Part shown: positions 17,543 to 25,998 of the stretch, piece by piece
How positions within the stretch are numbered: position 1 is the first letter of the stretch
Layout of the letters: every line of letters begins with the position of its first letter
Source: Myxococcus virescens
GTDB taxonomy: Bacteria > Myxococcota > Myxococcia > Myxococcales > Myxococcaceae
Assembly (NCBI RefSeq): GCF_900101905.1
Contig: NZ_FNAJ01000010.1
Location: forward strand, 186,001-250,000
DNA length: 64,000 nucleotides
Direction: 5' to 3'
The notes under the pieces: model-generated
What the model saw: the letters and a program-made list of their open reading frames with translations, nothing else
Database searches by the model: none
Told to the model about the DNA's origin: nothing
Position numbers and translations under genes: made by a program

Positions 17543-18219
17543 AAGCGGCCGGCGAGCCCCAGCGCCCCGCTTCCCGGGGCCAGGCTCACCGTGGGCACCA
17601 GCACCACGGGGTGCTCCTGCTGGCGTCGCCGCTCGTAGGCGCCGTGGGACAGCTCGAACGCGAGGATGGACGTCACCACGGGCACGGCGAAGGTGGCGGT
17701 GAGGACCGCCCAGGACGCTTCGTCCGACAGCGCCACGACGGCCAATGGCGCGGCCGTTCCCACCAGTCCGCCCAGCAGCGTGGGCAGGAATCCGCCGCGT
17801 GCATCCATCAGCGAGCCTCCCAGGTACACGCCTGACGCCGCGCCGAGCCCCATCCCAATCGAAGCGCTGATGAGGCTGAGGTTCCTCCCGGACCGGCACT
17901 CGCTGTAGCCGCAGGACACCTGGTCCGACACGAGGACGCCTCCGAGGAAGGTCACCGCGAGGCCAGAGGCGCCAATCAGCGCGCCGCCCACCGTTTCGCC
18001 CACCAGGCGCGCGCCCAGCGGGAATGGCGCATCCTGGGGCGGATGCATCCGGGGAGAGGCCGGCGGCCTGGATGCCGGTGACGGACGGCCCACCGCGGGC
18101 CGCTGCTGCGTGGCCGTCACGGGCTCTGGCATCCGCGGCGCGTCATCCATGGGCTGGGCGAGCGCGAGGGCGGGCAGCAGGAGCGTCAGCAGGATGGGGC
18201 GGTTCAGATGGGAGAGCAT
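17539..18219 (-). CDS. Exported glycine-rich protein, paralogue of the 18453-19223 product
   Basis: No named family is recognised. 226 residues: a signal peptide (MLSHLNRPILLTLLLPALALAQ), a Pro-rich linker of about 50 residues, then four or five glycine-rich hydrophobic segments such as GETVGGALIGASGLAVTFLG and PTLLGGLVGTAAPLAVVALS, a Cys pair (CGYSECRSG), and the ending SGALGLAGRF. The terminal Phe and small-residue pattern resemble outer-membrane protein ends. The neighbouring gene upstream encodes a paralogue of the same layout. The ATG at 18219 gives a clean signal peptide; a GTG at 18246 is possible. No ribosome site is clear. Confidence 0.65.
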   Translation of the reverse strand: MLSHLNRPILLTLLLPALALAQPMDDAPRMPEPVTATQQRPAVGRPSPASRPPASPRMHPPQDAPFPLGARLVGETVGGALIGASGLAVTFLGGVLVSDQVSCGYSECRSGRNLSLISASIGMGLGAASGVYLGGSLMDARGGFLPTLLGGLVGTAAPLAVVALSDEASWAVLTATFAVPVVTSILAFELSHGAYERRRQQEHPVVLVPTVSLAPGSGALGLAGRF

Positions 18220-18348
18220 GGGCGCTGGTGCTCGTAGTGAGAGCACGGCGCGGGCACGGATGCCATCGCCTCCCTGATGGGTTTCGCGCTGAACGGACGG
18301 CGCGCCTCAGGAGGGCTGCCTCGCGGGTCGGGGGCGAGTTCCATGGGG

Positions 18349-18408
18349 CGCTGTTCGGAAATGTCGGGACATTGCCCCGCCCAAAAGTCCCGACATTTCC
18401 GAACAGCG
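18349..18408. repeat. Perfect 22-bp inverted repeat with 16-base spacer
   Basis: Left arm 18349-18370 begins CGCTGTTCGG and ends TGTCGGGAC; right arm 18387-18408 is its exact reverse complement, separated by a C-rich spacer. It lies between the two paralogous leftward genes, 45 bases past the stop of the upstream one, so it could be a transcription terminator, but there is no U run. The left arm also runs into a second palindrome, AATGTCGGGACATT (18360-18373), which could be a protein site. A dispersed genomic palindrome is an equal possibility. Confidence 0.8.
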
Positions 18409-18452
18409 AGCTCCCGAGGTGCGCAGGTGCCCCGGCCCGGGGGGGCTTCGCC

Positions 18453-19223
18453 TCAGAAGCTTCCGGCGAGGCCCAGGCGAGGTCCGCGTTCGCCCATCCC
18501 GGCGACGGGGACCACCTGGAACGTGCTCGGGGCCTTGCGCGTGAGCGCGGGGCGCTCCTCCCCCGGCGATGACAGCTCATAGCCCGCCACGGCGCCCACC
18601 ACGGGGAGCAGCAGCAGGAACACCGCGCCACCGGGTTCGTTGTCTCCGATGCCCAGCAGGGCGGAGCCGACCAGCGCGCCGCCCCAGCCGATGAGGCTGC
18701 CGCCCGCGGTGGCGAGGAAGGTGCCCCGGCCGCCCATGAGCTTTCCACCCAGCCAGGTCCCGGCCGGGATGCCCACCACGACCCCCGTCAATCCACCGAC
18801 GCCCGCGACGATGCTGCACTCGTCGCAGCCCACCGTGGACGCACCCACGAAGAAGCCCGTGATGAGGCCCAGGGAGCCCGCGATGAGGCCGCCACCGGCG
18901 CCACCCAGGAACTCCACCGCCACCCGTGGCACGGGGTCCGTGGCGCGGGCGCGGGCCTTGCCAGGAAGGGCCTGTTCATTGACGGAGGTCGTGCCCTCCG
19001 TCTCCTGGCTCGTGCGGGAGTCGTCCCCGGCGTCTTCGTCGCGGCGCGTCGGCGCGTCCCAGCCGCCCGGGGCTGGAACCAGGGGCGGCGGCGTCAGCTC
19101 GGAGGCGGGGGCCCGGGCGGGCTCGCTCGCGGGGGGCTCCTGCGCCCAGGCGGCGTTCGGGCCCGAGAGGACCAGCATGGCCAACCCGATGGAGTGGGCT
19201 CGTGAAACCTTCACCTGGGACAC
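18453..19223 (-). CDS. Exported glycine-rich protein, paralogue of the 17539-18219 product
   Basis: 256 residues without a recognised family. It has a signal peptide ending AAWAQ (about residue 28), a long Pro/Ala/charged linker to about residue 100, then glycine-rich hydrophobic segments (GGAGGGLIAGSLGLITGFF, GVGGLTGVVVGIPAG), a Cys pair (GCDECS) in the same place as its neighbour, and the ending RLGLAGSF. The shared order of linker, segments, Cys pair and C-terminal LGLAG-F marks a tandem duplication that has diverged strongly. The start is GTG at 19223 without a clear ribosome site, so the 5' end is uncertain. Confidence 0.65.
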   Translation of the reverse strand: MSQVKVSRAHSIGLAMLVLSGPNAAWAQEPPASEPARAPASELTPPPLVPAPGGWDAPTRRDEDAGDDSRTSQETEGTTSVNEQALPGKARARATDPVPRVAVEFLGGAGGGLIAGSLGLITGFFVGASTVGCDECSIVAGVGGLTGVVVGIPAGTWLGGKLMGGRGTFLATAGGSLIGWGGALVGSALLGIGDNEPGGAVFLLLLPVVGAVAGYELSSPGEERPALTRKAPSTFQVVPVAGMGERGPRLGLAGSF

Positions 19224-19251
19224 GCTACCGCAACGACGGGCGCGCGTCGCC

Positions 19252-21105
19252 CTAACCAGCGGAGGCCTCGGAAACAGGCTGGGTACGGCCCTTGCGGCGC
19301 AGCAGCACGACGGCCAGCGGGATGCCGCCCAGCAGGAGCTGGGGAACGAGCGAGAGCGCGTCCGGATAGATGCCCAGCATGTCCACGGTGATGAAGGGCA
19401 CGGGCGCGAGCGGCAGCGCGCCGACTTCCTGCAGCGAGTGGAGGCCCTTGCCCAGCAGCATCACGGCGGTGAGGACCAGGATGACGGTGGACGCGTTGAA
19501 GAGCGTCTTCATCGGCAGGCGGTAGCCCAGCCGGTTGATGAAGAGGACCATCACCACCATGGCCACCGCGCCCGCGAGCGCGCCCCAGGCCACGCCCTGT
19601 GGCGAGTCCAGCGCGAGACCCTGGAGGAAGATGGCTGTCTCGAAGCTCTCACGCAGCACGGCGGTGAAGGCGATGAGGAACAGGCCCAGCATGCTGCCTC
19701 GGCCCAGCGCGCCCTGCATCTTCTCGCGCAGCTCGCCCATGAACTGGCTGATGTTGGAGCGGGCGTTGAGCCACAGCGCCGCGTACACCAGCATGCCCAC
19801 CGCCGCGAGCGCGGCGATGCCTTCCATCCACTCGCGCTGGGCGCCGGCCAGCAGGTGGCGGCCGAGCACGTAGGACAGCGCGCCGACGATGAGCGCGGAA
19901 ATCCATCCGAAGTGCACCACGCGGGCGTGCTCGGTGGCCTTCATCTTCCGCAGCGCGGCCAGCAGCGCCGCGACGATGATGGTCGCCTCGAAGCCCTCGC
20001 GCAGCAGGATGAGCAGCGTCAGCCACATCGTGGACAGCAGGCTCGCGGTGGTGCCCGAGTCACGCCGCGCCTGGTCCAGCAGGGCCAGCAGCTCCCGGCC
20101 CTCGTCCTGGAGGTGCGGGCTGCCGCGCTCCGCCGCCATGCGGGCCTTGAGGAAGCCCTGCTCGATTTTCAGCGTCAACGCCGAGTCGCGCGCGCTGAGC
20201 TTCGGCTCCACCGGCTCCACGCCGTTGAGGTAGCCGTCCAGCAGGGCCGCCTTCGCGCCCGCGATGTCACCCGCGGCGCCCAGGCGCATGGCCTGCTGCA
20301 CGTTCTCCCGGGCGGCGAGCAGCGAGCGCTCCTCGTCCGCGTCCAGCATCTTCCGGCGCAGACAGGCGAGGTGCTCCTGACCGAACTCCTTCACCAGGTC
20401 CGCGTCGGTGGCGTTGGCCAGCCGCTCCAGGGAGACGCGCGGCGGCGTGCCCTCGCACTCGGGCAGGCGCATGGTGAAGACGTAGAAGGCCAGCGACCAG
20501 CGCTCCTCCTCGGACAGGGTGGGGTAGGCCGGCATCGCGGTGCCGGGCACGCCGAAGCTGGTGGTGTTGAAGGCCTTGTAGGGCGTGAGGCCTTCCATCA
20601 GCTCCGCGTCCTGGAAGTTGGCGGGCGCCGGCTCCATGTTGGCGGCGATGGCCACGTTCGCGCTGCCGTCGGCGCCATGGCACGCGGCGCAGTTGGTGGC
20701 GAACAGCGACTGGCCCAGCGCCAGGTCCGGCGGGCGGCGTGGGCTGCGGGCCAGCCCTCCGGCCGTGACGAGGTTCTCCACCAGCTCACCGCAGTCGCGG
20801 CTGACGCCGTCAGGGTCCTCGCCCTTGTCCACGCGGGCCTGGATGTCCTGCACGCGCGGCAGGAAGGCCGCCGCCGCGGGGCCCAGGCCGCGCGCCGCGT
20901 CCACCGCCTCCGCCGCGAAGCTCTTCTGCTCCGCCAACTCGAACGCGGACTGCGACTCGATGGCGAGCGGATAGTCCGCCTCCAGGTACTGGAGGATGCC
21001 GATGAGCCGGTGCCACGTGCGTTCCTCGGAGGCGCCGTCGTCCGCGCGGGACGCGATAGGCAGGGCAAGCAGGAGGAACAGCAGCAGCGAGGCGGCGCGA
21101 GTCAT
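19252..21105 (-). CDS. Cytochrome c - FTR1 iron permease fusion
   Basis: 617 residues. After a signal peptide comes a helical region, then a class-I cytochrome c domain with the haem site CAACH at 139-143 and a probable axial Met about 191 in TAMPAY. A helical linker leads to a seven-helix FTR1 permease with both REXXE motifs, REGFE (369-373) and RESFE (485-489). Such proteins are thought to oxidise ferrous iron at the cytochrome and import it through FTR1 at the inner membrane. AGAGGGG upstream of the ATG supports the start. No partner ferroxidase or P19-like gene is nearby. Confidence 0.9.
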   Translation of the reverse strand: MTRAASLLLFLLLALPIASRADDGASEERTWHRLIGILQYLEADYPLAIESQSAFELAEQKSFAAEAVDAARGLGPAAAAFLPRVQDIQARVDKGEDPDGVSRDCGELVENLVTAGGLARSPRRPPDLALGQSLFATNCAACHGADGSANVAIAANMEPAPANFQDAELMEGLTPYKAFNTTSFGVPGTAMPAYPTLSEEERWSLAFYVFTMRLPECEGTPPRVSLERLANATDADLVKEFGQEHLACLRRKMLDADEERSLLAARENVQQAMRLGAAGDIAGAKAALLDGYLNGVEPVEPKLSARDSALTLKIEQGFLKARMAAERGSPHLQDEGRELLALLDQARRDSGTTASLLSTMWLTLLILLREGFEATIIVAALLAALRKMKATEHARVVHFGWISALIVGALSYVLGRHLLAGAQREWMEGIAALAAVGMLVYAALWLNARSNISQFMGELREKMQGALGRGSMLGLFLIAFTAVLRESFETAIFLQGLALDSPQGVAWGALAGAVAMVVMVLFINRLGYRLPMKTLFNASTVILVLTAVMLLGKGLHSLQEVGALPLAPVPFITVDMLGIYPDALSLVPQLLLGGIPLAVVLLRRKGRTQPVSEASAG

Positions 21106-21171
21106 GCCACCCCTCTACCAGTGGGGTGGTGGCCTTTCAATCTTGCGAAGCAACTTCAAAATCTACCGGAC

Positions 21172-21531
21172 TCAGGTCGCGCCCACACCAGAACTGCCCG
21201 TGGGTCCAATCGTCTCGACGACCTGGAGCGAGCCCACGCGGAGTGAATCCACCTGCCAGTCATCACCCCGCAGCTTGCCAATGGTCAGGGCTCGGATGGC
21301 CAGGGTGCCGATGCTGAGCGCGCCGATGGCGAGCGCTCCCAGCGCGGTGGCTCCAACGGCCAGTGCGGGCAGGGCACGAGACCGGGGCCTCAGCCGGTGA
21401 CGCAGCAAGGGAGCAAGCCGGAGGCTGGCCACGAGCGCGGCCACGTTGGAAGCCGTGAGCACGGCGGCGCTGGAGAGGGCCGCGGTCCGCCACGGCACGT
21501 CGATGGGACGAGAGAGGACGGTGGTCTGCAT
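21172..21531 (-). CDS. Small protein with A-L-x-I-G repeats
   Basis: 119 residues, family not recognised. The N-terminal 45 residues include one hydrophobic helix (ALSSAAVLTASNVAALVASL). Then a run of five-residue units LGALAIGALSIGTLAIRALT is followed by a more polar continuation with LRVGSLQVVE. This five-residue spacing recalls pentapeptide-repeat beta-helices, though with Ala/Gly rather than Asn/Asp. Ribosome site weak. It is probably a real gene because the coding pattern persists along the whole frame and it fits the gap between its leftward neighbours. Confidence 0.55.
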   Translation of the reverse strand: MQTTVLSRPIDVPWRTAALSSAAVLTASNVAALVASLRLAPLLRHRLRPRSRALPALAVGATALGALAIGALSIGTLAIRALTIGKLRGDDWQVDSLRVGSLQVVETIGPTGSSGVGAT

Positions 21532-21628
21532 CCCGTGGAAGTGTGCATGGCGTCAGGACGTGCCAGGCGGCGGGATGGGAGGCCCCCGGCCGGATGGATG
21601 GCCGGGCGCCTCGTGCTTCACCTTCGCT

Positions 21629-21865
21629 CTACGGCTCGATGATGATTTCGCAGTACTGCGGGAAGCGGTCGCACGGGTAGCAGACGCCACCGGGGCCGCC
21701 CACGCAGACCTCGTTGGCGGCACACCGGCCCTGCAAATCACACAGGCGCAGCTCCTGCTCGGCGCTTCCCGTTTCGTCCACGGGAGCCTCCTCCACGGGG
21801 CCGCCACAGGCCATCATCACCACCGCCGCAACCAATCCAAGTCCTCGCGTCCACGTCTTGTGCAT
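21629..21865 (-). CDS. Small Cys-rich lipoprotein
   Basis: 78 residues: a lipoprotein signal (MHKTWTRGLGLVAAVVMMAC, lipid-attached Cys at 20), an acidic linker, and a Cys-rich tail with six Cys (LCDLQGRCAANEVCVGG and VCYPCDRFPQYCE), likely paired as disulfides in the periplasm. Short secreted proteins of this kind are common in myxobacteria and mostly uncharacterised. The ATG at 21865 is preceded by GGAG six bases upstream; the in-frame ATG at 21877 would add four residues. Confidence 0.75.
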   Translation of the reverse strand: MHKTWTRGLGLVAAVVMMACGGPVEEAPVDETGSAEQELRLCDLQGRCAANEVCVGGPGGVCYPCDRFPQYCEIIIEP

Positions 21866-21986
21866 CCGGAACTCCATGGGACTGCCGGGTGAGGTCTGGA
21901 TTGTGCGCTTAACGTTTGAAGGAAGGAATGTGGGCGCGCGCCCTCGCCCGGGCATGCATGTAGACGCCGCCGGGCGAAGGGGTGCA

Positions 21987-22466
21987 TCAGCGCTCGTACG
22001 TGAGGAAGGTATGGGGTGGCTCGGCGTCGGGATGTGCTTCCTCTTCGACGCATGTCCAACCCGACAGGTCCACGTCGGGGAACCAGGTGTCGCCAGGAAA
22101 GTCCCGGGCGATGCGCGTGAGGTAGAGGCGCTGCACGCGGTCCATCGTCTGGGCGTAGAGGTCCGCGCCCCCGGCGATGAAGACCTCCGAGTCACCGCTG
22201 GCTTCCGCCACGGAGAGCGCTTCGTCCACGGAGTGTGCCACCTGGACACCCGGGGGCGCGAAGTCACGCTGGCGGGTGACGACGATGAAGGTACGGCCCG
22301 GCAGCGGGCGGCCGATGGACTCGTACGTCTTGCGCCCCATCACCAGGGTGTGGCCCATGGTGATGCGCTTGAAGCGCGCGAGGTCCGCGGGCAGCCGCCA
22401 CGGGAGCTGGTTGCCCGCGCCGATGACCCGGTTCGCCGCCATGGCGACGATGGCGGACAGCTTCAT
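21987..22466 (-). CDS. folA: Dihydrofolate reductase
   Basis: 159 residues, the same as E. coli FolA. The opening [20 protein letters not shown], the [19 protein letters not shown] stretch with the substrate-binding acidic residue (Asp), and [15 protein letters not shown] with the NADPH site are all present, as is the late FIAGGADLY. It regenerates tetrahydrofolate from the dihydrofolate that thymidylate synthase produces. Its ATG overlaps the thyA stop codon (ATGA), so both enzymes are made from one message. Confidence 0.95.
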   Translation of the reverse strand: MKLSAIVAMAANRVIGAGNQLPWRLPADLARFKRITMGHTLVMGRKTYESIGRPLPGRTFIVVTRQRDFAPPGVQVAHSVDEALSVAEASGDSEVFIAGGADLYAQTMDRVQRLYLTRIARDFPGDTWFPDVDLSGWTCVEEEAHPDAEPPHTFLTYER

Positions 22467-23257
22467 ACGGCCACGGGCGCCTTGATGGCGGGGTGCGGGT
22501 CATAGCCTTCGAGCGTGAAGTCCTCGTACTTGAAGGCGAAGAGGTCCGTCACCTCGGGGTTGATGCGCATGCGAGGCAGGGGGCGCGGTTCGCGCGACAG
22601 CTGCGTCTTCGCCTGCTCGACGTGGTTCAGGTACAGGTGCGCGTCACCCACGGTGTGGATGAACTCGTGCGCCTGCAGGCCCGTCACCTGCGCCACCATC
22701 ATCGTCAGCAGCGAGTACGAGGCGATGTTGAAGGGCAGCCCCAGGAAGAGGTCCGCGCTGCGCTGATAGAGCTGGCAGGACAGCCGCCCGTTGGCCACGT
22801 AGAACTGGAAGAGGACATGGCAGGGCGGCAGCTTCATGGACGGCAGGTCCGCCACGTTCCACGCGCTGATGATGTGGCGGCGCGAGTCGGGGTTCTTCTT
22901 CAGCCCCTCCACCAGCGCCTTCATCTGGTCGATGTGTCCACCATCGGGCGCCGTCCACGAGCGCCACTGGTGCCCGTACACGGGGCCGAGGCTGCCGTCG
23001 GCGTTGGCCCACTCGTCCCAGATGGTGACGCCCTGGGCCTGGAGTGTGCGCACGTTGGTGTCCCCCGCGAGCATCCACAGCAGCTCATGGAGGATGGACT
23101 TCGTGTGCAGCTTCTTCGTGGTGAGGAGCGGGAAGCCTTGCGTGAGGTCGAACCGGAGCTGGGGCCCGAAGACGCTGAGCGTCCCCGTGCCGGTACGGTC
23201 GCCCTTCTTCACCCCATGGTGCAGGACGTGGTCGAGCAGGGACAGATAGGGCTGCAT
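22463..23257 (-). CDS. thyA: Thymidylate synthase
   Basis: 264 residues, exactly the E. coli length when started at the ATG at 23257. [15 protein letters not shown] aligns with the E. coli N-terminus; an in-frame ATG at 23266 would add three residues. The catalytic Cys lies in [12 protein letters not shown], and [26 protein letters not shown] and [11 protein letters not shown] are conserved substrate and folate sites. It makes dTMP from dUMP with methylene-tetrahydrofolate, yielding the dihydrofolate used by the overlapping folA product. It diverges from the adenosyltransferase gene across 148 bases. Confidence 0.95.
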   Translation of the reverse strand: MQPYLSLLDHVLHHGVKKGDRTGTGTLSVFGPQLRFDLTQGFPLLTTKKLHTKSILHELLWMLAGDTNVRTLQAQGVTIWDEWANADGSLGPVYGHQWRSWTAPDGGHIDQMKALVEGLKKNPDSRRHIISAWNVADLPSMKLPPCHVLFQFYVANGRLSCQLYQRSADLFLGLPFNIASYSLLTMMVAQVTGLQAHEFIHTVGDAHLYLNHVEQAKTQLSREPRPLPRMRINPEVTDLFAFKYEDFTLEGYDPHPAIKAPVAV

Positions 23258-23405
23258 GGGGCCCATGTAACTGAGCCGGTGTCCGACTCAAAGCGCTAAG
23301 CAGGAGCACCGCTCAGAGTAAAACTGGTACAGCCCTCCACACGTGTGTCGCAGGTCTGCGGCTTCTCATGGACGCCAGTCGCCACGCACCGTTAGAAGCC
23401 GGGGC

Positions 23406-23966
23406 ATGAAAATCTACACGAAGAGCGGTGATGCCGGAGAGACCGGTCTGTTCGGTGGCGGACGCGTCGCGAAGGACGACGTTCGTGTGGACGCATATGG
23501 AGAGGTGGACGAGCTGAACGCGACCCTCGGCCTCGTGCGGAGCTTCGAGGGGCCCACGGACGTGGACGCGCTGCTCCACCGGCTCCAGGACCAGCTCTTC
23601 ACGGTGGGCGCGGTGCTGGCCACGCCCGAGGGGACCAAGGCCTCGGCGCACATTCCCGAGCTGAAGGCCGAGTGGGCGGAAGACATGGAGCGCGCCATCG
23701 ATGGCTTCGAAGCGGAGCTGCCGCCGATGACCCACTTCATCCTGCCCGGCGGCACGCAGGCCGCAAGCGCGCTGCACCTGGCGCGCACCGTCTGCCGCCG
23801 CGCCGAGCGCCGCACGGTGCCGTTGCTGCGCGAAGGGAAGATTCCGAAGGCGGTGGTCGTCTATCTCAACAGGCTCTCCGACCTGCTCTTCGTCCTGGCA
23901 CGCGTGGTCAACCACCGTGCGAGCGTGGAAGACGTGAAGTGGATTCCGGCGAAGCCCTCGAAGTAG
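23406..23966 (+). CDS. ATP:cob(I)alamin adenosyltransferase, PduO type
   Basis: 186 residues starting at MKIYTKSGDAGETGLFGGGR, the family's P-loop-like ATP site, followed by YGEVDELNATLGL, HFILPGGTQAASALHLARTVCRRAER and YLNRLSDLLFVLAR, all standard blocks of the PduO/CobA2 group. It attaches the adenosyl group to cobalamin, giving the coenzyme for mutases or ribonucleotide reductase. An upstream in-frame start at 23343 adds non-family residues and was dropped. No cobalamin riboswitch is recognisable in the short 5' region. Confidence 0.9.
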   Translation: MKIYTKSGDAGETGLFGGGRVAKDDVRVDAYGEVDELNATLGLVRSFEGPTDVDALLHRLQDQLFTVGAVLATPEGTKASAHIPELKAEWAEDMERAIDGFEAELPPMTHFILPGGTQAASALHLARTVCRRAERRTVPLLREGKIPKAVVVYLNRLSDLLFVLARVVNHRASVEDVKWIPAKPSK

Positions 23967-23979
23967 TCGGACGCGCCCC

Positions 23980-24999
23980 GTGAACGTGCTGCCCACCACC
24001 CATCTGCGTGACCTCGCCAGCTCGGTCGGCTTCGACCTGGTGGGGTTCGCGCGCGCCGAGCCCATCCCGCCCGACTTCCTGCTGGAGTGGGTGGCGGCGG
24101 GCTACGCGGCGGACATGGACTGGATGGGCGAGCGGGCCGCCGAGCGCCTGGACGTCTCGCTCCTGCTGCCGGGCGCGAAGACGGTCATCTCCTTCGCGAA
24201 CAACTACTGGCGCGACGACGCGGAGACGGTGGATTCCCCCATCGCGCGCTATGCCCGCGGGCGCGACTACCACTCCACGCTGCGCGACCGGATGAAGGCG
24301 TTCCGCAAGGCGCTCAATGTGATGTACCCGGGGCTGGGCAGCTACGGCGGCGTGGACAGCGGCCCGCTGATGGAGAAGGTGTGGGCGGCGCGCGCGGGGC
24401 TCGGCTACGTGGGGAAGAACGGCTGCTTCATCACCGAGCCCTACGGCTCGTGGGTGCTGCTGGCCACGCTCGTCGTGGACGCCGGGGTCGACGACTACGG
24501 CAACGGCCCCGCGGCGGACCGGTGTGGCGCGTGCCGCCGCTGCCTCATGTCCTGTCCCACGGGCGCGCTGGTGGGCAACGGCCGCGTGGACGCGCGCGCG
24601 TGCCTGTCCTACCAGACCATCGAGAACCGCGAGCAGCAGGTGCCGGAGGCGTTCCGGTTCAAGTTCGACAACCTGATTTTTGGCTGCGACATCTGCCAGC
24701 AGGTGTGTCCGCTGAATCGCCGGCCGGTGTTCGCCGAGCACCCGCGCTTCGCGCCCCGAGCGGTGGCGGAATTGGGTGTACGCGAGCTCGCGGGACTCAC
24801 AGTGGAACAGTATGAGCACCTAATACCTGGCACCGCGCTGGCGCGCGCACGGTACGACGGGCTGCGCCGCAACGCCGTGTATGCGTTGGGTGTGGCGAAG
24901 CAGGCGGACGCGAAACCGTTGCTGGAAAAGCTCTGCGGCGATTCGAGTGAATTGGTACGTACCGCCGCGCAATGGGCGCTCCTTCAGCTCGACCCCTGA
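23980..24999 (+). CDS. queG: Epoxyqueuosine reductase
   Basis: 339 residues, with a GTG start. The N-terminal cobalamin-binding part includes SVGFDLVGFARAEP, ERAAERLDVSLLLPGAKTVI and the KNGCFITEPYGSW block. Two 4Fe-4S clusters are supplied by CGACRRCLMSCPTGAL and FGCDICQQVCPLNRRP. A short HEAT-like helical tail closes the protein. It reduces epoxyqueuosine to queuosine in tRNA. QueG needs cobalamin, so its position just after a cobalamin adenosyltransferase is suggestive, though QueG itself does not need the adenosyl form. The end overlaps the DMT gene by 28 bases. Confidence 0.92.
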   Translation: MNVLPTTHLRDLASSVGFDLVGFARAEPIPPDFLLEWVAAGYAADMDWMGERAAERLDVSLLLPGAKTVISFANNYWRDDAETVDSPIARYARGRDYHSTLRDRMKAFRKALNVMYPGLGSYGGVDSGPLMEKVWAARAGLGYVGKNGCFITEPYGSWVLLATLVVDAGVDDYGNGPAADRCGACRRCLMSCPTGALVGNGRVDARACLSYQTIENREQQVPEAFRFKFDNLIFGCDICQQVCPLNRRPVFAEHPRFAPRAVAELGVRELAGLTVEQYEHLIPGTALARARYDGLRRNAVYALGVAKQADAKPLLEKLCGDSSELVRTAAQWALLQLDP

Positions 25000-25949
25000 C
25001 GTCCACCTCTCCGCAGTCATTGGGCCCTGTCTACGCAGGGCTCATCCTCCAGGTCCTCATCAGCGCGGGAACGTACCTGGCGGGCAAACGCGCGATGTCG
25101 GAGCTGGCGCCGCTCACGGTGGTGCTGTGGCGTTTCGTGTTGAGTGGCTCGGTGTTCATGCTGTTGCTGTGTTTCCTGCCCGGGCCCCGGCTGCCGCCGC
25201 GCAACGAGTGGGGGCGGGTGCTGATGCTGGGCCTGCTGGCGGGGCCGGTGAACCAGGTGTTCTTCTTCTATGGCCTGTCCCAGTCCACGGCGGCGCACGC
25301 GGCGCTGCTCTACGCGCTGACGCCGCTGGGCGTGTACCTGCTCAGCCTGGGGCGCGGGCATGAGCGCGCCTCGCTCCGGGCGATGGGCGGCATCGTCACG
25401 GCGTTCGCGGGCGTGGTGGTGTTGCTGCTGGGGCGCGGGCTGGCGGATGCGAGCGGCTCGTTGATGGGAGACCTGCTCATCCTGGGCGCGGTGATGTCGT
25501 GGGTGGTGTACACGACGGAGGGCAAGCCGTTCGTCGCCATCCACGGACCGATTCGCGCGACGTCGTGGAGCATGGTGGCCTCCACGTTCATGATGATGTT
25601 GATGGCGCCGTTCTTCGCGAAGCCGGAGGCGGTGCTCGCGGCGAGCCCCGCGGCGCGTTACTCCATCGTCTACCTGGGCCTGCTCACGTCGGTGGTGGCG
25701 TACCTGCTCTGGTACTTCGCGCTGTCGAGGGTGCCGGCGTCGAAGGTGGCCGTGTTCTCCAACCTCCAGCCCGCGGCGACCGCGCTGGCCGCCTGGGCCA
25801 TCCTGGACGAGGCGCTGCACTGGGAGATTGCGGTGGGCGGCGTGCTCGTGCTCCTCGGCGTACGACTGACGCAGGCGGCGCACGTCCGGTCGCCCGCCGT
25901 GGCGCCGGCTGAGCCAGCGCGGCCTCCCGCCTCATCGAGCGTCGGATAG
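24972..25949 (+). CDS. DMT/EamA-family transporter
   Basis: 325 residues with ten hydrophobic segments arranged as two EamA halves: VYAGLILQVLISAGTYLAGK with TVVLWRFVLSG in the first, and SVVAYLLWYFALSRVPASK with LQPAATALAAWAILDE in the second, both standard for drug/metabolite exporters. The substrate is unknown. The chosen ATG lies inside queG, implying coupled translation. A second DMT protein is encoded at 48155-49096, but the two are not close copies. Confidence 0.85.
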   Translation: MGAPSARPLTSTSPQSLGPVYAGLILQVLISAGTYLAGKRAMSELAPLTVVLWRFVLSGSVFMLLLCFLPGPRLPPRNEWGRVLMLGLLAGPVNQVFFFYGLSQSTAAHAALLYALTPLGVYLLSLGRGHERASLRAMGGIVTAFAGVVVLLLGRGLADASGSLMGDLLILGAVMSWVVYTTEGKPFVAIHGPIRATSWSMVASTFMMMLMAPFFAKPEAVLAASPAARYSIVYLGLLTSVVAYLLWYFALSRVPASKVAVFSNLQPAATALAAWAILDEALHWEIAVGGVLVLLGVRLTQAAHVRSPAVAPAEPARPPASSSVG

Positions 25950-25998
25950 CCGCAAGACTCGGAGTGCCGGGCCTGTCGTCGCCCTTTAGCTTCCCGTC

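Noticed and set aside
23258-23405. Possible cobalamin riboswitch before the adenosyltransferase gene
   Set aside because: The 148-base gap has no recognisable B12-box and also has to serve the divergent thyA gene.
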